From an uncultured Bacteroides sp. (lineage in GTDB: Bacteria > Bacteroidota > Bacteroidia > Bacteroidales > Bacteroidaceae): DNA of 28,956 bases. Position 1 is the stretch's first letter. Each line of letters begins with the position of its first letter. Location: NCBI GenBank assembly GCA_900556845.1, contig USQO01000021.1, positions 1-28,956 on the forward strand. The letters run 5' to 3'. Below are positions 1-6,839 of this stretch, one piece after another. The notes under the pieces were generated by a model. That model worked only from the letters and a program-made list of their open reading frames with translations, did no database searches and was not told where the DNA came from. The translations under genes and the position numbers were made by a program.

Positions 1-48
1 CGAGATAGGCTCCGGTCTCGTGGGCTCGGAGATGTGTATAAGAGACAG
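1..48 (+). other. Illumina Nextera i7-side adapter (artefact)
   Basis: Bases 1-6 match the tail of the P7 primer, 7-14 (AGGCTCCG) look like an 8-base i7 index, 15-29 match the Nextera read-2 adapter, and 30-48 are the 19-bp Tn5 mosaic end AGATGTGTATAAGAGACAG. This is library sequence left on the assembly, not genomic DNA. It explains why the first gene has no start. The same adapter occurs inverted at the other contig end. Confidence 0.98.
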
Positions 49-587
49 GTACTGTATGTGGTTATATTCATGAAGGTGAAACTGCTCCTGAAAAGTGCCC
101 ATTGTGTAAAGCACCAGCTTCAAAATTCAAAGAAATGGAAGAAGCAGCTGAAGGTGGTTTGCAGTTTGTTGACGAACATGTAATTGGCGTAGCTAAAGGT
201 TGCGACGATGAAATGATTAAAGACCTGAACAACCACTTTATGGGTGAATGTACAGAAGTTGGTATGTACTTGGCTATGAGCCGTCAGGCTGATCGCGAAG
301 GCTATCCTGAAGTTGCAGAAGCTTTCAAACGCTACGCTTGGGAAGAAGCTGAACACGCTGCTAAATTCGCTGAATTGCTGGGTGACTGCGTATGGGATAC
401 TAAAACTAACTTGGAAAAACGTATGAACGCTGAATGTGGTGCTTGCGAAGACAAAAAACGCATCGCTACACGTGCTAAAGCATTGAACCTGGATGCTATC
501 CACGATACAGTTCACGAAATGGCAAAAGACGAAGCTCGTCACGGAAAAGGTTTCGAAGGATTGTACAACAGATACTTCAAGAAATAA
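49..587 (+). CDS. Reverse rubrerythrin family protein, 5' truncated
   Basis: Non-haem iron peroxidase of anaerobes, which reduces H2O2 with electrons passed from NAD(P)H through a rubredoxin-like centre; cytoplasmic. The reading frame is open back to the adapter, in codons starting at 51. It encodes a rubredoxin-type knuckle (VCGYIHEG, then KCPLC) before a ferritin-like diiron domain with EEAEH (codons near 350) and DEARH (near 530). The rubredoxin part lies N-terminal to the diiron part, the order of 'reverse' rubrerythrins. The first two genomic bases, GT, fit the end of the lost TGT codon of the first CxxC, so only a few N-terminal residues are missing. An internal TTG at 102 is not a start. 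Followed by a strong terminator. Family assignment is firm; the precise electron donor is unknown. Confidence 0.9.
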
Positions 588-606
588 TTTTAAAACCACA
601 ATTAAC

Positions 607-641
607 AAAAAGGTATATCGGTTTCCCGATATACCTTTTTT
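607..641. terminator. Intrinsic terminator after rubrerythrin, probably bidirectional
   Basis: A perfect 10-bp stem (612-621 with 626-635) has a TTTC loop and is flanked by an A-run on the left and a T-run on the right. It lies between two convergent genes, the rubrerythrin (+) and the LysM hydrolase (-), so it can end transcripts from both sides. Confidence 0.9.
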
Positions 642-669
642 ATTGTAAACAAAACTTACAAAAAACTCT

Positions 670-1557
670 TTAACGCAACCGCAAAATTGTTCCAGCCTGA
701 GGAACACCAGCATCTTTATCCATTTTGTTCAGCTTATACAGATTGCTCAAACGAATTCCATATTTCTGTGCTATAGAATACATTGAATCACCCGATTTCA
801 CGACATAAACAATATTTCCTTTTGTTGCTCTCTTGTGTTTTTTCTCAAGATAAACTATTTCTCCACCAAGAAAGGCATAATCTTTAGGCAATTCATTATA
901 GCTTCTCAATTTTCGGCTGCTTATCCCCAACTCTTTAGATAACGATTTAAATGTATCTCCACGACGGGTTACAACATATACTAACTCATTGGCAATATAT
1001 GGCTGATGGGGATTAGGGTTATTTTCCAACCACTTTAGTCCTCCCTTACGGTCGTACTCATACAAATCGTACAATTCTATAAGATTAATCAGACGATAAG
1101 CATACTTGGGATCAGTAGCATAACCTGCTTTCTTAAGTCCTTTAGCCCAGCCTTTATAATCAGTTATCTTAAGATCGAACAAGAACTGATATCTGGCTCC
1201 ATCCCTTAAAAACTTTGAATGGTCTTTGTAAGAATCTTCAGCATTTTTATAAGCGCGGAAACACTCATTACGTGCATCGTCATCATGACGGACAGTACGT
1301 CCATTCCACCTCCCTCCGCATTTTATTCCAAAATGATTATTAGCTTTTCTTGCCAGTTCTCCACGCCCAGCACCTGATTCAAGCAATCCTTGCGCCAATG
1401 TAATACTGGCAGGAATATGATGTTTTTTCATTTCGCGCACCGCGATTTCACGATATTTCTTAATATAATCCTCATAAATTTTATTTCGCTTTTGCGCCTG
1501 AACCTCAAAAGAGCTGCTCAGCAACAAAACCGAAAATAATAAACAGACAGCTTTCAT
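670..1557 (-). CDS. Secreted GH73 N-acetylglucosaminidase with two LysM domains
   Basis: A 295-residue peptidoglycan hydrolase predicted to cleave glycan strands in the periplasm or at the surface. Residues 1-21 form a signal peptide (hydrophobic CLLFSVLLL, then VQA before Q22). Residues about 25-165 are a FlgJ/GH73 glucosaminidase domain with the likely catalytic Glu60 in GLLESGAG. Two LysM repeats follow (about 195-240 and 250-294, each beginning YVV..GD), which bind GlcNAc-containing glycan. The frame stays open to a GTG at 1581, but that codon lies inside a promoter -7 box. The ATG at 1557 gives a normal signal peptide and a 23-nt leader, so I chose it. It is divergent from cytidine deaminase. 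A structural role in cell separation or wall turnover is inference. Confidence 0.9.
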   Translation of the reverse strand: MKAVCLLFSVLLLSSSFEVQAQKRNKIYEDYIKKYREIAVREMKKHHIPASITLAQGLLESGAGRGELARKANNHFGIKCGGRWNGRTVRHDDDARNECFRAYKNAEDSYKDHSKFLRDGARYQFLFDLKITDYKGWAKGLKKAGYATDPKYAYRLINLIELYDLYEYDRKGGLKWLENNPNPHQPYIANELVYVVTRRGDTFKSLSKELGISSRKLRSYNELPKDYAFLGGEIVYLEKKHKRATKGNIVYVVKSGDSMYSIAQKYGIRLSNLYKLNKMDKDAGVPQAGTILRLR

Positions 1558-1580
1558 TTTTATTCTGATATTTTTGAGCA

Positions 1581-1610
1581 CAAAGATAATGCATAAAAAA
1601 ACAACCCAAA
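1581..1610 (-). promoter_or_regulatory. Bacteroidota-type promoter for the LysM hydrolase
   Basis: Read on the minus strand this is TTTG (1610-1607), 18 nt, then TATCTTTG (1588-1581). It matches the Bacteroides -33 TTTG and -7 TAnnTTTG consensus well. The -7 box ends 23 nt before the ATG at 1557. Confidence 0.75.
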
Positions 1611-1663
1611 GAATTTATTTAAAAGAAAAGATTTTAGCTCTTCATTAATAAACATTTTTTTTA

Positions 1664-1671
1664 TATATTTG
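1664..1671 (+). promoter_or_regulatory. -7 box for the cdd operon
   Basis: TATATTTG matches TAnnTTTG and ends 24 nt before the cdd ATG. No clear -33 TTTG lies at the expected distance. It probably drives cdd and the two regulatory genes behind it. Confidence 0.6.
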
Positions 1672-1695
1672 TTGGGAACGCTAAATAAATATGCT

Positions 1696-2178
1696 ATGGA
1701 TACTGTAATTCATCAATTTATATTTAAGAAATGTTCTTTTGAAGAACTGTGTAAAGCTGATCAGCAACTCATCGAAAAAGCAAAAGAAGCTACCTATCGC
1801 AGCTACAGTCCATATTCCAAATTCAACGTAGGAGCCGCCGCATTATTACAAAACGGCATCATTGTTACAGGAAGCAATCAGGAAAATGCTGCATATCCTT
1901 CCGGGTTATGCGCAGAACGAACAACCTTGTTTTATGCCAATTCACAATATCCAGACCAGCCTGTAACCACATTAGCAATTGCAGCCAGAGATGATAAAGG
2001 TTTTCTACTACAACCTATTCCTCCATGCGGAGCTTGCCGACAAGTTATACTTGAAACGCAAAACCGTTTTGAAAATAAACTACGCATACTATTATATGGC
2101 AAAAATATGGTATATGATATTGCTTCAATCAATGACTTGCTTCCTTTGTCCTTCGACAAGGATTTTATAATCGAATAA
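1696..2178 (+). CDS. cdd: Cytidine deaminase
   Basis: A 160-residue pyrimidine-salvage enzyme that deaminates cytidine and deoxycytidine to the uridine forms; cytoplasmic. Zinc-site residues are visible: Cys72-Ala-Glu74 (Glu74 the proton shuttle) and Cys111/Cys114 in PPCGACRQ, the three-Cys pattern of small tetrameric deaminases. SYSPYSKFNVGAA near residue 40 is also typical. The ATG at 1696 was chosen because a TTG upstream at 1669 overlaps the -7 box. Only 9 nt separate its stop from the sensor kinase gene, so the enzyme appears to be co-transcribed with a two-component system. That pairing is not an obvious functional match. Confidence 0.93.
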   Translation: MDTVIHQFIFKKCSFEELCKADQQLIEKAKEATYRSYSPYSKFNVGAAALLQNGIIVTGSNQENAAYPSGLCAERTTLFYANSQYPDQPVTTLAIAARDDKGFLLQPIPPCGACRQVILETQNRFENKLRILLYGKNMVYDIASINDLLPLSFDKDFIIE

Positions 2179-2187
2179 TAATACAAC

Positions 2188-4212
2188 ATGAAGAGATACA
2201 TACATAGAAAATATTTTCTAATCTACATCTTATTACTTTTTATATACGCTTGCAAAGGGACAGATGATTATTCCCAGATAAACAACAACCCAACAGCAGA
2301 TTTGCTCAATAAATCGTACAAAGACAGCTTACGAACCAACCCCAAAGAGGCTCTTCAGAGATTGGAAGCTTTATGTAATCAGGTAACAAGTGACAGTGTA
2401 TACTACTATACGCTACGAATGAATATTGCCGAATGTCATTATATAAATGGGAAGCTTAAAGAGTCTGAAGTCGAGAGCCAAAGAATTATAGACTTTTGCA
2501 GAAGATGGAATCCGCAGGAATCTGTCAGGCAACTGATGTTTCATGCGCTAAACAACTGTGGTGTCTGTCTGCAGGAAATGGGCAACCGTAACGAAGCAAT
2601 CAACCGCTATAAAGAAGCCGAAAAATATGCTGATACCCAAGAATACATAGCCATCTATATCAACATGGCCGATTGTTACCAGCAATCCGGTAACTTTTTG
2701 GAATGCAGCAAATACTACAGAAAGGCACTTACACTGGCAGACCAGACCCAAAGCAAACCCGAACGATATTCCATTTTGGCAGGATTGGCAAAACTGTATA
2801 TGGAAATGGAAAATTTCCAGGAAGCAGACATCTATTTCAGAAAAGCAGAGCTAGAGGTCGAAAAGTCAAGGCCATACCAACGATATTTCTTTGCCATGGC
2901 ACGTGGTACATTCTACTACGTGAGTAAAGACTATGCCTCATCTATCCAGTGGTTTCACGAAGCACAGCACATCATTGAGAATCTGCATCAGCCTTTCAAT
3001 CAAGCACTTGCCGAAGGAAATCTAGGTGAACTATTCATACTCACCGGAAAAGCCGATTCGGCCCGATATTATCTGGACAGAGCTACTAAAATGTTTGGCG
3101 AAAGTTACAACAACCCAGCTATCCACTATTATATGGAAGGCTTATATGCCTCTCTGGCACTTCTGGAAAACAATCTTCCTGAGGCCGAACGCCTACTGTC
3201 TCAGCCCTTCAAGCCAGAAGACGTCAATCCTCAATACCTCTATTATCACAATCTGCGACTCGAGCAATTATATCAAAAAAAGCAGAATTACAAAAAAGCC
3301 TATTACCACAAACAAATAGCAGAGCAATTAAATGATTCCCTCCGCAATATTAAAATACAAAACAACATTGCAGAAATAGAGTCCCGATACAGGCAAGATA
3401 CTACCTTACTGAGAAAAGACATCCAGCTGGCACATGCCAAAGAAGAAAACAGACACTGGAAAATAATCACTGTCAGCACAGCTTTAGGCCTGCTGCTTAT
3501 TTTGCTTTTCACAATAGGAGTGGTGCTCTACAACCGCAAAAAGAAAGACTTGCTGTTTCAAAAACAAAAAGCCACCATCACAGGACTGCGTATGGAAGTG
3601 GTAAGAAACAGAGTCTCCCCTCACTTTATTTTCAATGCACTGAACATCATTCTTCCGGCATTCCGGAATTATAAGGAACTGGAACACCCAATGCGATTAC
3701 TGATTAACGTACTGAAGGGTAACTTACTTTTTTCTGAAAAAATAGCAGTAACACTGGAACAGGAAATTACACTGGTAAAAGAGTACCTTCAGCTTCGGAT
3801 GCTGGGCAGCACACGCCGCATTAACATACAGTGGAAGGTATCGGAAGAGGTGGTGCTACAGCAGCTTATACCTGCCATGTGTATCCAGATACCGGTAGAG
3901 AATGCCATCAAATATGCATTTACCGAAGATTATAAAAATCCTCAAATCACAATTACAGCCATATGCACGAAAAGTAATGAAACTCATATCACCATCGAAG
4001 ATAACGGAATCGGGTATAATCCTGCCTTAGGTGCCAATGACAAGAGAAGTACCGGCAACGGACTGAAGATTCTATATCAGACTATTGAATTACTCAACAC
4101 TAAAAACAAAAATAAAATGCAGTTCAGCATCTGCAACAAGAGTCTGAATAATCAGGGAAAAGGTACACTGGTAAGTATAACAATCCCCAATCATTACGCA
4201 TTTAACTTATGA
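2188..4212 (+). CDS. TPR-containing LytS-type sensor histidine kinase
   Basis: A 674-residue membrane sensor kinase. Its N-terminus has a signal with a lipobox-like end (FIYAC, Cys22), so the sensor end may be lipidated. Residues about 30-380 are tetratricopeptide repeats expected in the periplasm, followed by a helical stretch and a membrane helix near 430-450. The kinase core is the His_kinase/LytS type: phospho-acceptor His479 in SPHFIFNALN, an N-box PVENAIKYAF, and glycine boxes DNGIGY and GNGLKIL. It overlaps the response regulator by the 4-nt ATGA at 4209-4212, implying translational coupling, and follows cdd by 9 nt. Its signal is unknown; TPRs suggest a protein or peptide partner. Confidence 0.9.
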   Translation: MKRYIHRKYFLIYILLLFIYACKGTDDYSQINNNPTADLLNKSYKDSLRTNPKEALQRLEALCNQVTSDSVYYYTLRMNIAECHYINGKLKESEVESQRIIDFCRRWNPQESVRQLMFHALNNCGVCLQEMGNRNEAINRYKEAEKYADTQEYIAIYINMADCYQQSGNFLECSKYYRKALTLADQTQSKPERYSILAGLAKLYMEMENFQEADIYFRKAELEVEKSRPYQRYFFAMARGTFYYVSKDYASSIQWFHEAQHIIENLHQPFNQALAEGNLGELFILTGKADSARYYLDRATKMFGESYNNPAIHYYMEGLYASLALLENNLPEAERLLSQPFKPEDVNPQYLYYHNLRLEQLYQKKQNYKKAYYHKQIAEQLNDSLRNIKIQNNIAEIESRYRQDTTLLRKDIQLAHAKEENRHWKIITVSTALGLLLILLFTIGVVLYNRKKKDLLFQKQKATITGLRMEVVRNRVSPHFIFNALNIILPAFRNYKELEHPMRLLINVLKGNLLFSEKIAVTLEQEITLVKEYLQLRMLGSTRRINIQWKVSEEVVLQQLIPAMCIQIPVENAIKYAFTEDYKNPQITITAICTKSNETHITIEDNGIGYNPALGANDKRSTGNGLKILYQTIELLNTKNKNKMQFSICNKSLNNQGKGTLVSITIPNHYAFNL

Positions 4213-4970
4213 ACAGAATAATTTCGGTAATCATTGTAGACGATGAACCAACTTCAATAGAAGTCCTAAAAAAAGATTTACAACAGAATCCTGACATAGA
4301 AGTTATTTCGACCACCTCATCGGCAGAAAAGGCTAAAAAACTGATACTTAAATACCAGCCGGAGCTACTGTTTATGGATGTAGAAATGCCCGAAATGACC
4401 GGATTCGAGTTGATAGAAAGTATTCAGGACGAAATTTCACCAGAAACCCGAGTCGTATTCTATACGGCATACGACAAGTATCTGCTGGATGCCTTGCGCG
4501 CATCGGCATTCGACTATCTGCTCAAGCCTTACCTGCCGGAAGACTTGGAAAAGCTGATGGGAAGAGTAAAAAAATCGGTATCCGAGGAAAGCAGCAATCT
4601 GAAACAGTCTATCCGACGATTTTTCACCGAGGAAAACAGAACAGCCATCCAGACCGTTACCGGCCTGCTGTTACTGAAGCGAGAAGATATTGTCATGTTT
4701 TACTTCAACGATAGCGGAAAATGCTGGCAGATATTCCTGTCGAACCAGACAGAACATAAATTAAAATCTACCCTATCGGCCAAAGACCTGTTGCGTCTGA
4801 GCGACTCGTTCGTGCAGATAAACCAAAGTTACATCATCAATATCAACTACCTTTACACCATAGAAAACAAAAGCCTGGAATGTAAACTCTATCCTCCCTT
4901 CGACCGTCTGCAGCTCACGGCATCACGCCGGTGCTACAGCAAAATCAAAGAAATGCTAGACATTCTATAA
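4209..4970 (+). CDS. LytTR-family response regulator
   Basis: A 253-residue DNA-binding response regulator and the evident partner of the overlapping kinase gene. The receiver domain (1-120) has the acidic pocket D11/D12, phospho-acceptor Asp57 in LFMDVEMPEMTG, Thr86 and Lys106 (DYLLKP). The C-terminal half (about 145-253) resembles a LytTR domain, with SFVQINQSYIININY and the end motif TASRRCYSKIKEML. LytTR regulators usually bind paired direct repeats upstream of a few target genes; I could not identify such a pair here. Start and stop are unambiguous, and a terminator follows five bases after the stop. Confidence 0.92.
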   Translation: MNRIISVIIVDDEPTSIEVLKKDLQQNPDIEVISTTSSAEKAKKLILKYQPELLFMDVEMPEMTGFELIESIQDEISPETRVVFYTAYDKYLLDALRASAFDYLLKPYLPEDLEKLMGRVKKSVSEESSNLKQSIRRFFTEENRTAIQTVTGLLLLKREDIVMFYFNDSGKCWQIFLSNQTEHKLKSTLSAKDLLRLSDSFVQINQSYIININYLYTIENKSLECKLYPPFDRLQLTASRRCYSKIKEMLDIL

Positions 4971-4974
4971 AAAG

Positions 4975-5018
4975 AAAGGCATCTGCCCCGAAAATCTCGT
5001 TCAGGACAGATGCCTTTT
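4975..5018. terminator. Terminator after the response regulator, probably bidirectional
   Basis: GGCATCTG (4978-4985) pairs with CAGATGCC (5006-5013). The stem extends inwards through CC and GAA pairs around two mismatches. T-run on the right, A-rich on the left. It separates the response regulator (+) from the ABC-F gene (-). Confidence 0.85.
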
Positions 5019-5045
5019 TACTATCTCATTGCTCAAGAAACAATA

Positions 5046-6662
5046 TTACTCACCATACATACGCGCACGCATTTCCTTGATATGGTCTGAAGTGATATAT
5101 TCATCATACTCCATCATCTTATCAATAATACCGTTCGGCGTCAGCTCGATGATACGGTTTGCCACCGTTTCAATAAACTCGTGGTCGTGAGAAGAGAACA
5201 GGATATTTCCCTTATACGTCTTCAAGTTATTGTTGAATGCCTGGATAGACTCCAAGTCAAGGTGGTTGGTCGGAGTATCCAAAATCAGACAGTTGGCATT
5301 ACGCAACTGCATACGGGCAATCATACAACGCATCTTCTCACCTCCGGAAAGAACATTCACTTTCTTCAGAACCTCTTCGCCCGAGAAAAGCATACGTCCG
5401 AGGAATCCCTTCATATACACCTCATTGCCTTCGCCAAACTGACTCAGCCAGTCTACCAGATTCAAATCTGATTCAAAATATTCGGTGTTGTCCAGCGGCA
5501 AATAAGCTGTAGTAATGGTAACTCCCCAGTTATAATGTCCGGCCTGTGCCTTACGCTTGCCATTGATAATCTCGAACAGAGCTGTCATAGCACGTGGGTC
5601 ACGGCTCAGGAAGACTATCTTATCACCTTTCTCTACGTTGAAATTGACATCATTAAACAGCACAACACCGTCGTCGGTCACAGCACGCAGACCTGATACT
5701 TCCAGAATCTGGTTACCCGGCTCACGTTCCGGAGTAAAGATAATACCCGGATATTTACGAGAAGAAGGCTTAATTTCATCTACATTCAGTTTTTCAAGCA
5801 TCTTCTTACGGCTGGTAGTCTGTTTTGACTTAGCCACATTGGCAGAGAAACGACGGATAAACTCTTCCAGTTCCTTACGCTTTTCTTCAGCCTTTGCTTT
5901 CTGGTTCTGCTGCTGACGCAAAGCCAACTGGCTGGATTCGTACCAGAAACTGTAGTTACCGGCAAAGAGGTTTACTTTACCGAAGTCGATATCTACCGTA
6001 TGCGTACAAACAGAGTCGAGGAAGTGACGGTCGTGACTTACAACCAGCACTGTATGTTCAAAATTAGAAAGATACTCTTCCAGCCAAGTCACCGTATCCA
6101 TATCAAGGTCATTGGTAGGCTCGTCCAGCAGCAAGTTGTCCGGATTACCAAACAAGGCCTGTGCCAGCATGACACGCACCTTTTCCTTACCACTCAAGTC
6201 TCCCATCAGCGTATAGTGCTTGTCTTCCTTGATGCCCAGTCCGCTCAGCAAGATAGCCGCATCACTTTCTGCATTCCATCCTTCCAGCTCGGCAAACTTT
6301 TCTTCCAGTTCCGACGCCTTCATACCGTCTTCATCGGTAAAATCTTCTTTGGCATACAACGCTTCGCGCTGCTTCATGATGTCCCACAGCACAGTATGTC
6401 CCATCAGTACGGTATCCAATACTGTATGTTCGTCAAACTTAAAGTGGTCCTGGCTCAAAACAGAAAGGCGTTCGCCCGGTCCCAAAGTCACACTTCCTTT
6501 AGTCGGGTCCAGCTCTCCGGAAATTACTTTCAGAAATGTAGACTTTCCGGCACCGTTTGCACCAATGACACCATAAATATTACCATTTGTGAACTTCATG
6601 TTCACATCGTTATACAACACTCTTTTACCAAATTGAACGGCTACGTTTGATACTGTAATCAT
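5046..6662 (-). CDS. ybiT: ABC-F ATPase, YbiT type, with a degenerate second nucleotide site
   Basis: A 538-residue soluble ribosome-associated ABC-F protein with two ATPase domains and no membrane domain. The sequence follows E. coli YbiT closely (for example HTVLDTVLMGH and RFSANVAKSKQTTSR). Domain 1 is canonical: Walker A GANGAGKST at 34-42 and DEPTNDLD with Glu181. Domain 2 keeps the signature LSGGE (438-442) but has lost Walker A (FLSRDPRAMT at 351-360), and its catalytic Glu is Thr463 (DTPTNHLD). Domain 1's own signature is altered to LSGKE. The ATG at 6662 (MITVSN) was chosen over a longer frame to 6695 that runs into the -7 box. Role in translation is known for ABC-F proteins; the exact job of this one is not. 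Confidence 0.9.
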   Translation of the reverse strand: MITVSNVAVQFGKRVLYNDVNMKFTNGNIYGVIGANGAGKSTFLKVISGELDPTKGSVTLGPGERLSVLSQDHFKFDEHTVLDTVLMGHTVLWDIMKQREALYAKEDFTDEDGMKASELEEKFAELEGWNAESDAAILLSGLGIKEDKHYTLMGDLSGKEKVRVMLAQALFGNPDNLLLDEPTNDLDMDTVTWLEEYLSNFEHTVLVVSHDRHFLDSVCTHTVDIDFGKVNLFAGNYSFWYESSQLALRQQQNQKAKAEEKRKELEEFIRRFSANVAKSKQTTSRKKMLEKLNVDEIKPSSRKYPGIIFTPEREPGNQILEVSGLRAVTDDGVVLFNDVNFNVEKGDKIVFLSRDPRAMTALFEIINGKRKAQAGHYNWGVTITTAYLPLDNTEYFESDLNLVDWLSQFGEGNEVYMKGFLGRMLFSGEEVLKKVNVLSGGEKMRCMIARMQLRNANCLILDTPTNHLDLESIQAFNNNLKTYKGNILFSSHDHEFIETVANRIIELTPNGIIDKMMEYDEYITSDHIKEMRARMYGE

Positions 6663-6692
6663 TATAAATATACCTAAATGTTTATATCCTTG

Positions 6693-6700
6693 CAAAGATA
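6693..6700 (-). promoter_or_regulatory. -7 box for the ABC-F gene
   Basis: Minus-strand TATCTTTG matches the -7 consensus and lies 30 nt before the ATG at 6662. No good -33 box was seen. Confidence 0.6.
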
Positions 6701-6798
6701 CATATAATTCCCGATACCCTTTGGATAAAACACAGATAAAATGGGCAATATCACGGTGTAATGACGCTTTTTGACAGGGTTACGCTCTGATTTTAATT

Positions 6799-6806
6799 TA
6801 TTTTTG
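6799..6806 (+). promoter_or_regulatory. -7 box for hppA
   Basis: TATTTTTG matches TAnnTTTG and ends 33 nt before the hppA ATG. A TTTG lies at 6770-6773, but the 25-nt spacing is longer than usual. Confidence 0.5.
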
Positions 6807-6839
6807 TATATTTAGGACATCACTTAAATCATAATCATT

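Noticed and set aside
102..587. A short rubrerythrin starting at TTG 102
   Set aside because: The frame continues upstream to the adapter and encodes the rubredoxin-like cysteine knuckle, so the gene is truncated rather than short.
6000..6650. 216-codon plus-strand open frame opposite the ABC-F gene
   Set aside because: It lies fully inside the coding strand of a conserved ABC-F protein, and its translation resembles no family.
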